Below are positions 15,802-22,776 of a DNA stretch of 23,319 nt, one piece after another. This DNA comes from Bacillota bacterium (GTDB lineage: Bacteria; Bacillota; Clostridia; Christensenellales; UBA1242). Within the stretch, counting starts at the first letter, position 1; each line of letters starts with the position of its first letter. The DNA lies in NCBI GenBank assembly GCA_009780625.1, contig WQZR01000005.1, forward strand, positions 1 through 23,319. Reading direction: 5' to 3'. The notes below the pieces were generated by a model. That model did no database searches, was not told the origin of the DNA, and saw only the letters and a program-made list of their open reading frames with translations. The translations under genes and the position numbers were made by a program.

Positions 15802-16275
15802 ATGCAAAAAATAAGTTTAATCACCGTTGGTGGGCATAAAGAAAAATTTTATAAAGACGCAGAGAAAGAATATCTTAAGCGTCTTTCTTCTTTTTGCACA
15901 TTTGAAATTTTTGAAACAAAAGAATATTCTGCACTGGAAGGGAATGCAAAACTTCTTAAAGAGTCAGAAGAAATAATCAAGCATTTAAACAAACTAAAAG
16001 ACTCCCTTGTATGTTTGCTTGATATAAACGGCAAACAGATTTCCAGTGAAGAGATGTCAAACATTTTGAAAACTGCAAAACTTGATAGCCAAATTAAGAA
16101 CCTTGTGTTTGTTATTGGGGGAAGTAATGGAGTTCACGAGAGTGTGAAAAGGGCTGCAAGTCAAAAAATTTCTTTTGGAAAAATAACACTGCCGCATCAA
16201 CTTTGCCGTGTTGTTTTGGTTGAGCAGGTTTATAGAGGTTTCACCATAGAAGCCGGCGGAAGCTATCATAAATAG
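15802..16275 (+). CDS. rlmH: 23S rRNA pseudouridine-1915 N3-methyltransferase
   Basis: This 157-aa SPOUT methyltransferase is of standard length. RlmH methylates pseudouridine 1915 in helix 69 of 23S rRNA. Family marks are the start ISLITVGGHKEKFYKDAEKEYLKRL, the SAM-binding knot region LVFVIGGSNGVHESVKRAA, and the closing block KITLPHQLCRVVLVEQVYRGFTI, ending in SYHK. It is monocistronic-looking and leaderless, and divergent from tRNA-His. Confidence 0.97.
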   Translation: MQKISLITVGGHKEKFYKDAEKEYLKRLSSFCTFEIFETKEYSALEGNAKLLKESEEIIKHLNKLKDSLVCLLDINGKQISSEEMSNILKTAKLDSQIKNLVFVIGGSNGVHESVKRAASQKISFGKITLPHQLCRVVLVEQVYRGFTIEAGGSYHK

Positions 16276-16277
16276 AA

Positions 16278-16332
16278 TTATTATGTTAAAATAATAAAAT
16301 ACGGTTAAAATGCGTTATTTATTATGTTAAAA
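16278..16332 (+). repeat. Pair of 14-bp direct repeats after rlmH
   Basis: TTATTATGTTAAAA occurs at 16278-16291 and 16319-16332. The first copy also forms a weak AT hairpin (TTATTAT / ATAATAA, 16278-16297) that could end rlmH transcription poorly. It also contains a TGT-TAAAAT -10-like string. In such AT-rich DNA this may be chance. Confidence 0.3.
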
Positions 16333-16355
16333 CAAATAAAAAATTAAAAAAGGTA

Positions 16356-16384
16356 TTGATATTTAATTTTTGCTATGTTATAAT
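16356..16384 (+). promoter_or_regulatory. Strong promoter of the coiled-coil gene
   Basis: TTGATA (16356-16361), a 17-nt spacer and TGT-TATAAT (-10 at 16379-16384) form one of the two best promoters in the window. Transcription should start near 16391, giving a 33-nt leader with SD AAAGG at 16411-16415, eight nt before ATG 16424. Confidence 0.85.
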
Positions 16385-16423
16385 TAATACAATAATTTAG
16401 AGAAGCGACAAAAGGTCAGGTAT

Positions 16424-18430
16424 ATGTTAGATTTGACACTACAAGATTGGTTGAACTTTGGTCTAGCTGCGTTGGCAGTTTTAGGTGTTATTGTTGTCGG
16501 CGTGATTATCGTTGTTCTTTTGCTTTCAATGTTTATTAGAGTGGGAAGAGCAAAGGGTGAAAGAAGACCATCAAGAAAATCTAAAACTCTAACCATGGAA
16601 CAAAAAGAAGAACTTGCAAGACAGAACCAAGTTGAAAGATATGAAAAACAAGAATTAGACACAGGCACAGTTTTTGAAGAAGCAACAGGCAAACAACTTG
16701 AAGAAGACAGTGCTGTTAAATTTCAAGAAGCAACAGAACTTGTTGATGAAGATAAAACAATAAGGTTCTCAGATGATGAGCCAATTCCTTTTCTTCACGA
16801 AGAAGAGAAACCAGTTACAGCAGAACCAGCAGGCAAACAAGCAAAAGTTGCCGACAAAGATAAGGTTGATGGCATCATCAAAATTTTGGAAGATTATGAA
16901 GATATACTAGACGATTTTTATAAAGAAGATGCTATAATGGAAGCAGAACCTGTAAAACCAGTTGGCGACATTTCAACGTTCCTTGGCGAAGTTGACAGAG
17001 TTACGGACGAGTCTTCGATATACACACTTATCGACGGAGACAAGCCTGCAGCTCCAACACAAGAAACTGGCATAGTTCAACCGGTTGACACAAGCATCCT
17101 AACTGCACAAGTTTCAATGCTTCAATTTGCACCTTTCAAAAATGCTAGAATAAACAACATCGAAGATGCAAGGGCAGAGCTTAAAGAACTTGGTGGAGAC
17201 ATTGGAATTATTCAAAGGTTTATCAATCAAATGACCGACCAAAAGGAGAAAGATATGTGGGTAAGAAGTAACAGTGATTACGAGAACACAGAATCGAGAA
17301 TTGAAAGAAAGGTAAAAGAGTGGGAAGAAATTCTTGGTAAGAACGAAGCTGCGCTTGCAGAGCAGAAGTCTACTCTTGTTATTATCGAAAAAACAAAAGA
17401 ACTTATGGGTGCAGAGACTGCAGAGAAAGACGCAAGAATTATGGCACTTGAAAGAGCACTTTCAGAAGAAAGAGCAAGAGACGTTGGAACAGGAGAGTAT
17501 AGACCAGACTCAGAACTTATGGTTGAACTTGAAGCAACAAAACGTTCGCTTATTGAAGAAAGAACAAGAGCTCAACTTCTTGAAGAAGAAAGAAATATTC
17601 TTAAACTTGCAAAAGATGACTCAAGCCTTCAAGAAGAATATGTTCACGAAGTTGCAACTCTTAAATCTGAAATCACAAGGCTGAACAGAGAACTTCTAAC
17701 TAAAGATGATTCAGGCGACACAGCAGCACTTCAAGCAGAAATTTCTAGACTGCAAAGAGAAATTGCTTCTAGAGACAGCCAACCAGTTGTGGACAACAGC
17801 GGAGAGATTGAAGCTCTTAGACTTCAACTTATTGCAGAAGCAGAAAGAGCAGACAATGCTGAAAGAGCAGCAGAACTTGCAAGAGCTGAAATCACACTTG
17901 TTAGACAACAAAGCGACACATATGTTATCAACAAGTTTGGTGCATTTACAGAAGAAGAACTTGAAGAAAGAATCAGACTTCTTGAGCAAAGAAAGAGACA
18001 AAACACAAAAGAGAAAAGAGATGTTGGAAAAGAATATATTCCACTTTCAAGAATCGAAAAGACTTACGAAGGCGACTTGAAAAAACTTAGAAGAAAAGAA
18101 GCAATCGTTGCAAGACAAAACGTTCTTCTATATGGTGTGAACAACATTGTTGACATCGACGAAGACAAAGCGAAAAAACTTGAAGAAGACCACATGCTTC
18201 TAGATGGACTTAGACAATCAGTTCGTCACTGCGAAGAAGTTTTGACAAACAACAAAGACAGGCTTCCAATTCTTAAATCAGCATACAACGTTATTCTTGA
18301 TAACGAAAGAGCAATTGATTTAGACTTAGAAGAAGCAAGAGCAGCACTCCTTGACCTTAGAAACAGAAAAGGAAACGGCGGCGATAAGGTTACTCTGACT
18401 TCTAGCGAAACAGACTACTACGAAGAATAG
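16424..18430 (+). CDS. Membrane-anchored long coiled-coil protein
   Basis: This 668-aa protein has one N-terminal membrane helix (about residues 13-38) and a basic stop-transfer patch (RVGRAKGERRPSRKSK). An acidic, probably disordered linker runs to about 200, followed by long helical heptad-rich stretches from about 240 to 520. A charged helical C-terminal part (about 520-640) contains KRDVGKEYIPLSRIEKTYEGDLKKLRRKEAI. The linker has two adjacent 16-residue units, at 84-99 and 100-115, each starting F-[EQ]-E-A-T. The body faces the cytoplasm by the positive-inside rule. The topology recalls EzrA-like or cytoskeletal scaffolds, but I see no family signature. Codon use is as narrow as in the giant surface protein and the promoter is strong, so the product is probably abundant. 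Confidence 0.82.
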   Translation: MLDLTLQDWLNFGLAALAVLGVIVVGVIIVVLLLSMFIRVGRAKGERRPSRKSKTLTMEQKEELARQNQVERYEKQELDTGTVFEEATGKQLEEDSAVKFQEATELVDEDKTIRFSDDEPIPFLHEEEKPVTAEPAGKQAKVADKDKVDGIIKILEDYEDILDDFYKEDAIMEAEPVKPVGDISTFLGEVDRVTDESSIYTLIDGDKPAAPTQETGIVQPVDTSILTAQVSMLQFAPFKNARINNIEDARAELKELGGDIGIIQRFINQMTDQKEKDMWVRSNSDYENTESRIERKVKEWEEILGKNEAALAEQKSTLVIIEKTKELMGAETAEKDARIMALERALSEERARDVGTGEYRPDSELMVELEATKRSLIEERTRAQLLEEERNILKLAKDDSSLQEEYVHEVATLKSEITRLNRELLTKDDSGDTAALQAEISRLQREIASRDSQPVVDNSGEIEALRLQLIAEAERADNAERAAELARAEITLVRQQSDTYVINKFGAFTEEELEERIRLLEQRKRQNTKEKRDVGKEYIPLSRIEKTYEGDLKKLRRKEAIVARQNVLLYGVNNIVDIDEDKAKKLEEDHMLLDGLRQSVRHCEEVLTNNKDRLPILKSAYNVILDNERAIDLDLEEARAALLDLRNRKGNGGDKVTLTSSETDYYEE

Positions 18431-18467
18431 TCGTCAACGCCTTTTAGCGAACTACCGCGTCAATTTC

Positions 18468-18518
18468 AAAAATTCGCTCGGTTGTGTATATCTGTATACA
18501 CGCCCTTGCGAGTTTTTT
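18468..18518 (+). terminator. Two-tier hairpin terminator after the coiled-coil gene
   Basis: The outer stem is AAAAATTCGC (18468-18477) with GCGAGTTTTT (18508-18517), including one G-T pair. It encloses a perfect inner hairpin, GTGTATA / TATACAC, with loop TCTG. The 3' arm ends in six T. Confidence 0.65.
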
Positions 18519-18562
18519 ATTTCCTTGTATTTCATCTAAAATGCATTTGCCGTCTGGTTTTG

Positions 18563-18588
18563 TGTTATACTACTATATTACGAAGGAG
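18563..18588 (+). promoter_or_regulatory. Promoter and SD of the YwaF/TMEM164-like gene
   Basis: TGT-TATACT (extended -10, hexamer 18566-18571) predicts a start near 18578. AAGGAG at 18583-18588 is 8 nt before ATG 18597. No good -35 is visible. Confidence 0.6.
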
Positions 18589-18596
18589 ACGAGATT

Positions 18597-19499
18597 ATGG
18601 GGTTCTTAGGGTGGACGGTTACAAATAGACCAGAAATATTTGGGTGGTATCATATTGTGTGTGTTGTGGTTCTAATTCTGTTGTCGGTGGCAATAGTTAT
18701 GTTTTTAAGAAAAACAACAGAGAAGCAAAACAGAATTATTCTTGCAGTTGCAGGGGGAACAATGTTGGTGTTTGAAACATTGAAACTTCTTGTTATGAGC
18801 GAAGGAAGAGGGTGGCAGTTTGAATGGGCACACTTCCCGTTTGTTCCTTGCAGCATTTTTATGTTTTTGATTTTTGCTTCGGCATTTATGAAGGGAAATC
18901 TTAGACAATGGGTTTATGTATATCTTGCGTTTTATGGATTGTTTGCAGGGCTTTCGGCATTTATTGTTCCAACATCGGTTTATAACACAGGATACTGGCT
19001 GGTTCTGTTCCAAACAATGCTTCACCATGGGCTGCAAGTTTTGGTTGGTGTGTATTTAATTTCGTCTAAGAGAGTAAGCCTTTCATATAAAGATTGGAAA
19101 AATCAACTTGGTGCAGTTGGAGTGTTTGGCTTCTTTATAGCCGTTGCAATTGTTCTTGCCTTGGTAGGTGGACAATATAGAGCAGACATGGGTTTCAACC
19201 CAATGTTCATCAGCCCGTTTAAGGAAAACAATTTGCCACTTGTTGAGTTGATTGCAAACCAGGTTCCATATGCAGTTTGGGTTGTATTATATATAATTCT
19301 ATTCAGTGTGTTTGCATATGTCATTTTCTGGCTTGCAAATGGAATAAACAAACTTGTTCTTTTGATTTGCACAAAGGTTTGCAAGGGCAGATATTGTCTT
19401 TGTTGTTGCAAAAAAGAAACAAAAGAAGAAATTGAAGTTCAAGAAACAAAAGAGGTTGTTGAAAAGAATGAAAGAAAAAGCAAAAAAGAAAGAGCGTAA
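18597..19499 (+). CDS. YwaF/TMEM164-like multi-pass membrane protein
   Basis: This 300-aa protein has about seven or eight membrane helices up to residue ~250. The pattern WYHIVCV..., E60-T-L-K63, HFPFVPCSI with Cys85, and the H143-H144 pair in a later helix resembles the TIGR02206 (YwaF) family and its eukaryotic relative TMEM164, where a Cys and a His are linked to acyl transfer on lipids. That link is by resemblance only. The C-terminal tail is cytoplasmic, with a Cys-rich patch (CKGRYCLCCCKK) followed by a Glu/Lys stretch. The tail overlaps the next gene by 32 bp, so the two are translated from one message. Confidence 0.6.
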   Translation: MGFLGWTVTNRPEIFGWYHIVCVVVLILLSVAIVMFLRKTTEKQNRIILAVAGGTMLVFETLKLLVMSEGRGWQFEWAHFPFVPCSIFMFLIFASAFMKGNLRQWVYVYLAFYGLFAGLSAFIVPTSVYNTGYWLVLFQTMLHHGLQVLVGVYLISSKRVSLSYKDWKNQLGAVGVFGFFIAVAIVLALVGGQYRADMGFNPMFISPFKENNLPLVELIANQVPYAVWVVLYIILFSVFAYVIFWLANGINKLVLLICTKVCKGRYCLCCCKKETKEEIEVQETKEVVEKNERKSKKERA

Positions 19500-20331
19500 G
19501 TTTACATTTGCCGAAGAAGTAAGCCGCACGTTGCTAACGACATATCGAAAGCGTATATGGGGCAAGTTTACAAAGGCAATCAAGATGTATGAACTTATTA
19601 AAGACGGCGACAAGATTGCCGTTTGCATTTCCGGTGGGAAAGACAGTTTTCTTTTGGCAAAACTTTTTGGCGAACTTAAGAAACACGGAGTGAAGAACTT
19701 TGAAGTTGGCTATATCATCATGAACCCAGGGTTTGACAAGGCAACACTTGATAGCATCAAAAAGAATATTAAACTTCTAGACATCAATGCAACAATTTTC
19801 AAAACAGATATTTTTAAATCGATTGGCGAAATGAACCTTAGAAGCATTTGTTATATGTGCGGGCGTATGAGACGTGGAAACCTATATAGCAAAGCAAAAG
19901 AAATGGGCTTCAATAAAATTGCACTTGGGCATCATTTTAATGACATTATTGAAACAAGTTTAATCAACATTCTATATTCTGGAAAAGTTAGAACAATGCT
20001 TCCAAAACTTAAGAGCGACAACTTTGAGGGAATGGAGCTAATTCGTCCGCTATATTTTGTTGAAGAACACGACATCATTGAATTTTGGAAAAGATGTGGT
20101 GTGACATTTGCAAGTTGTGGGTGTCCGTTTGCAGCGCAAGTTAGAGAAGGCGGAGATGAGGGCAAGAGGGCGGAAGTTAAGAAGCTTATTGCAAAACTCA
20201 AAAAAACAAGCCCGCAGCTTGATTTGAACATATTTAGAAGTATGGAGAATATTGAGAAGAATTCGATTTTGGGGTGGCATGTATATGGGACAGACGAAAG
20301 AGGAACGTTCCTAGATGATTATGATAAGTAA
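19468..20331 (+). CDS. TtcA-family tRNA thiolation protein
   Basis: This 287-aa protein is of the PP-loop ATPase superfamily. TtcA makes 2-thiocytidine at tRNA position 32 using a Fe-S cluster. The PP-loop SGGKDS is at residues 55-60. C128-x-x-C131 in CYMCGRMRRG and C217/C219 in ASCGCPF are the expected cluster ligands, and GHHFNDIIETSLINILYSG is the family's second block. Many Clostridia carry several TtcA-like paralogues, so the exact base modified is uncertain. Start ATG 19468 overlaps the upstream gene; GAGG at 19452-19455 is 12 nt before. A longer reading from ATT 19432 is unlikely. It ends 14 nt from the convergent queH stop, with no clear terminator between. Confidence 0.85.
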   Translation: MKEKAKKKERKFTFAEEVSRTLLTTYRKRIWGKFTKAIKMYELIKDGDKIAVCISGGKDSFLLAKLFGELKKHGVKNFEVGYIIMNPGFDKATLDSIKKNIKLLDINATIFKTDIFKSIGEMNLRSICYMCGRMRRGNLYSKAKEMGFNKIALGHHFNDIIETSLINILYSGKVRTMLPKLKSDNFEGMELIRPLYFVEEHDIIEFWKRCGVTFASCGCPFAAQVREGGDEGKRAEVKKLIAKLKKTSPQLDLNIFRSMENIEKNSILGWHVYGTDERGTFLDDYDK

Positions 20332-20345
20332 TCAATTTATCTGTG

Positions 20346-20894
20346 CTATCTTATGCACCCGCAGAAAGATTGTCTATATAAGTTATTATCTTTTATTATA
20401 TTTGAATATGTTTGTTTGTTTTTTTTAGGGTCGAGAGGGATAAACTTTGGGGATTTTCCGCGTTTAGGTTGAACGGAAAGTTTTTCGCCGATTTCAGAAA
20501 GCCATGCAGTGTTTTTGTGGCGGCTTATTTGAAGGGTAGTTGCAAAGGTTTCCAGGCTTAAATCTTTTGCATAGTCGAATGTTTTTTTAAGTCTAAGTTT
20601 ATAACAGCAGAAACATTTTTGGCTTTTTTCGCTGAGGTGTTTGTGTTCTGCTATTGCGGTGTTATGTTCTTCTTTATCATAAGGCATGATAATAAATGAT
20701 TTAAACGTGATGTTATGCTCATTTTCCAATATGTCCACATATTGCTTTAATGCAAAGAGTCTTTTGAAATATTCTTCTTCGTCCACAAGATTTGGGTTAT
20801 AGAAGAAAAGAGATATATCATAACTATCTTTGATTTGCCAAAGTGCCTCGCTTAGGCATATTGCGCAGCATGTGTGTAGGAGCATAGATTTCAT
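20346..20894 (-). CDS. queH: Epoxyqueuosine reductase QueH
   Basis: This 182-aa protein is of normal length for QueH, the non-orthologous replacement for QueG that reduces epoxyqueuosine to queuosine in tRNA. Family cysteines are all present: LHTCCAIC (C9, C10, C13), CFCCYKLRL (C93, C95, C96) and the terminal FCGC (C178, C180), which together bind the Fe-S cluster and metal. The segment YNPNLVDEEEYFKRL is also typical. The promoter overlaps that of the divergent Maf-like gene: TATGAT at 20912-20907 on this strand predicts a start about 6 nt before ATG 20894. The SD is weak or absent. Confidence 0.95.
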   Translation of the reverse strand: MKSMLLHTCCAICLSEALWQIKDSYDISLFFYNPNLVDEEEYFKRLFALKQYVDILENEHNITFKSFIIMPYDKEEHNTAIAEHKHLSEKSQKCFCCYKLRLKKTFDYAKDLSLETFATTLQISRHKNTAWLSEIGEKLSVQPKRGKSPKFIPLDPKKNKQTYSNIIKDNNLYRQSFCGCIR

Positions 20895-20901
20895 ATTCCC
20901 A

Positions 20902-20916
20902 TGTTATCATATAACC
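20902..20916. promoter_or_regulatory. Overlapping divergent promoters of queH and the Maf-like gene
   Basis: GTTAT-CAT-ATAAC (20903-20915) is an inverted repeat holding both -10 boxes. On the plus strand TGT-TATCAT (hexamer 20905-20910) places the start exactly at ATG 20917. On the minus strand TATGAT serves queH. The two polymerases would compete for the same DNA. Confidence 0.5.
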
Positions 20917-21555
20917 ATGACTAACCAAGAAAGATTTAACAAAGGCGAAACAATCACATTCTCTAAGCCAACCATTGTGCTTGGTTCCGGAAGTCCACAA
21001 AGAAAAGATGCCATGGAAAGAGCGGGTATTCCTTTTGAAGTTATTGTCAGCACGTTTGATGATGGAACGGTTAATTTTGACTATCAGCATGCGAATGTGT
21101 CTAAGAAACAAAACAAACTCTATGCAATGAAGATGAGCGAAGAAAAAATCAAGCCGTTTATTGGAAAGATTATAAACGGGGCGGTTGTCACAGCAGATTG
21201 CACAGTTTTATGCGATGGAATAATTTTGGAAAAGCCTTTGGTTAAGGAAAAACTTATTGAGATTCACAGATTTATATCAGGAAAGACCGTTTATGTTTTC
21301 ACGTCGTATTCTGTTTATTATAACGGCAAGGTTGTTCACTCAATAAAAATTAGCCCTGTTAAGGTGATGAAGTTATCTGAAGAGATTATAGAAAAAATTG
21401 GGGAAGATAAGAAAGCACTTCTTTCGGCAGGTTTTAGAATTGCGGGAGATATTGGCGACTGGCTTAAAATTTGTAAAACCGACTATTTCAATATTCATGG
21501 GCTGTGCCCAAAACATGTAAAAAAACAACTGAAGAAGGTTGGGTTTCCTGGCTAA
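20917..21555 (+). CDS. Diverged Maf-like nucleotide pyrophosphatase
   Basis: This 212-aa protein keeps the Maf/YhdE fold marks. It has GSGSPQRK at residues 23-30 (family SxSPRR), D94 within VTADCTVLCDGIILEKP (family ADTvV...GkP), then HRFISGKTVYVFTSYSVY (family LSG..H.V.T). Maf proteins remove non-canonical or methylated nucleotides. The changes SPQR and ADC suggest altered specificity or weaker activity. The longer frame from 20830 would overlap queH by 65 bp and lacks Maf-like sequence, whereas ATG 20917 coincides with the predicted transcript start, so a leaderless 20917 start is chosen. Confidence 0.72.
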   Translation: MTNQERFNKGETITFSKPTIVLGSGSPQRKDAMERAGIPFEVIVSTFDDGTVNFDYQHANVSKKQNKLYAMKMSEEKIKPFIGKIINGAVVTADCTVLCDGIILEKPLVKEKLIEIHRFISGKTVYVFTSYSVYYNGKVVHSIKISPVKVMKLSEEIIEKIGEDKKALLSAGFRIAGDIGDWLKICKTDYFNIHGLCPKHVKKQLKKVGFPG

Positions 21556-21562
21556 AAAATAC

Positions 21563-21591
21563 TTGTCAAACTATGTTAAATGAGTTATAAT
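21563..21591 (+). promoter_or_regulatory. Promoter of tRNA-Asn
   Basis: TTGTCA (21563-21568), a 17-nt spacer and TATAAT (21586-21591) form a near-consensus promoter 25 nt before the tRNA. Confidence 0.85.
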
Positions 21592-21616
21592 GATATTCGT
21601 TTAATAAAACATCTAT

Positions 21617-21691
21617 GCTTCCTTAGCTCAGTGGTAGAGCACCCGGCTGTTAACCGGTAGGTCGCTGGTTCGAGCCCAGCAGGAAGCGCCA
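21617..21691 (+). tRNA. tRNA-Asn (GTT)
   Basis: The acceptor GCTTCCT pairs with AGGAAGC, and the D stem is GCTC/GAGC. The anticodon loop CTGTTAA gives GTT (21649-21651). The T arm is GCTGG-TTCGAGC-CCAGC with discriminator G, and CCA is encoded at 21689-21691. The outermost anticodon-stem pair is C-T. Confidence 0.98.
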
Positions 21692-21695
21692 AAAC

Positions 21696-21718
21696 AATCG
21701 GCTTATGCCGATTTTTTT
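21696..21718 (+). terminator. Terminator of tRNA-Asn
   Basis: AATCGGC / GCCGATT has a TTAT loop and seven T at the end. Confidence 0.92.
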
Positions 21719-21769
21719 GTGCTATAGTTCGCTTCGCTTCCTGAGCATTAAAGTATTTTTTATTGATGC

Positions 21770-21791
21770 ATAATTTCATAGATGAAATTAT
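21770..21791. promoter_or_regulatory. Palindromic operator candidate at the flavoenzyme promoter
   Basis: ATAATTTCAT (21770-21779) and ATGAAATTAT (21782-21791) form a perfect palindrome with 10-bp arms and a 2-nt centre. It covers the expected -35 position (17 nt before the -10), so a bound protein should affect transcription. The regulator is unknown. Confidence 0.55.
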
Positions 21792-21793
21792 TG

Positions 21794-21820
21794 TGCTATA
21801 ATAAAATGTTAATTGGAGAG
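21794..21820 (+). promoter_or_regulatory. Extended -10 and SD of the thioredoxin-reductase-like gene
   Basis: TGC-TATAAT (hexamer 21797-21802) predicts a start near 21809. GGAG at 21815-21818 is 6 nt before ATG 21825, which fixes the start. Confidence 0.7.
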
Positions 21821-21824
21821 CGTT

Positions 21825-22775
21825 ATGACTGAAAAGAAAGTGTATGACATTATTATTGTTGGGGGTGGACCTGCGGGGCTTGTTGCTGCAACATATGCTG
21901 TAAGAAGCAACATGAAAACTGCTTTGCTTGAAAAGGCTGTTTTTGGTGGGCAGGCGGCGTCTACATCTAAAGAGATTGAAAACATTCCAGGGTTTGACAA
22001 AATCTCGGGAATGGAGTTTGCAATGCAAGAGCACGCAAAGGCAGAAGCACACGGGCTTCAAACATACTACGACGAAGCAACAGAATTTAAATTCGGAAAA
22101 GATGAACATCAAGTTAAACTATACGGCGGCGAAACAATTTATGGAAAAGCTGTAATTCTTTCTATGGGCGTTGAACCAAGGCGTATGGGGCTTGAAGATG
22201 AAATTGCTCTAACAGGAAGAGGCATCAGTTATTGCGTAGAATGTGATGGAAACTTTTTTAAAGATAAGGTTGTAACAATCTGTGGTGGTGGAAATGCTGC
22301 AATGGATGCAGTGTTCTATCTTTCAAAACTTGTTAAGGAAATAAACATAATAAACGACACACCAGACTTTTTGGCAATGCCTCTATATGTTAAGAGACTT
22401 CAAGCACTAGTAGCTGAAAAGAAAAATATAAACATTTTTCACCAAACAGTTTTGACAAAACTTAACCGTGGAGCAAATAACAAACTTGCATCAGTTGTTG
22501 CAAAAAACACAAAAACTGGAAAAGAAACTTTGATTGAAACAGAGGGTGTGTTTGTAAATATCGGAAGATATCCTTCAACTGATATTATCAAAGGAAAGAT
22601 TAATCTAAATGAAGCGGGCTATATCATCACAAATGATTTGATGGAAACAAATGTGATGGGTGTTTATGCTGCTGGAGACGTTAGGGCAAACGTTCTTAAA
22701 CAAGTTGCAGTTGCATGCGGCGAGGGCTCGATTGCAGCCGTGTCGGCTTCTAAATATGTGAGGACTAAGAAATAG
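21825..22775 (+). CDS. Thioredoxin-reductase-like flavoprotein lacking the HRR NADPH motif
   Basis: This 316-aa protein is of the low-molecular-weight thioredoxin reductase family. The FAD site GGGPAG starts at residue 13, the redox pair is C137-V-E-C140 in the family position (SYCVECDGNFF), GGGNAA is at 154-159, and the C-terminal FAD block AAGDVRANVLKQVAVACGEG is present. The usual HRRxxxRA segment that binds the NADPH phosphate should lie near 174-184, but the sequence there is INIINDTPDFLAMP. Known clostridial relatives without this motif use ferredoxin or another donor, so NADPH use is doubtful. The gene is headed by a palindromic operator candidate and followed one base later by tcdA. 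Confidence 0.88.
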   Translation: MTEKKVYDIIIVGGGPAGLVAATYAVRSNMKTALLEKAVFGGQAASTSKEIENIPGFDKISGMEFAMQEHAKAEAHGLQTYYDEATEFKFGKDEHQVKLYGGETIYGKAVILSMGVEPRRMGLEDEIALTGRGISYCVECDGNFFKDKVVTICGGGNAAMDAVFYLSKLVKEINIINDTPDFLAMPLYVKRLQALVAEKKNINIFHQTVLTKLNRGANNKLASVVAKNTKTGKETLIETEGVFVNIGRYPSTDIIKGKINLNEAGYIITNDLMETNVMGVYAAGDVRANVLKQVAVACGEGSIAAVSASKYVRTKK

Positions 22776-22776
22776 G

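Noticed and set aside
16930..16938. TGC-TATAAT string inside the coiled-coil gene
   Set aside because: It looks like an extended -10 but encodes in-frame residues, and no gene starts after it. It is likely incidental.
20830..20916. 29-residue N-terminal extension of the Maf-like gene
   Set aside because: It overlaps queH antisense, lies upstream of the predicted transcript start and has no Maf-like sequence. ATG 20917 is better.
21617..21745. Near-repeat of the tRNA-Asn 5' end (GCTTCCTxAGC) at 21736-21746, considered as an attachment site
   Set aside because: Only about 11 bases match and it copies the 5' end of the tRNA. Integrases normally duplicate the 3' end, and no integrase is nearby.
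21813..21824. ATT start adding four residues to the flavoprotein
   Set aside because: GGAG lies inside this stretch and is correctly spaced for ATG 21825.
21585..22112. 175-aa minus-strand frame across tRNA-Asn and the flavoprotein start
   Set aside because: It reads through a tRNA, a terminator and a promoter on the opposite strand, so it is not a gene.
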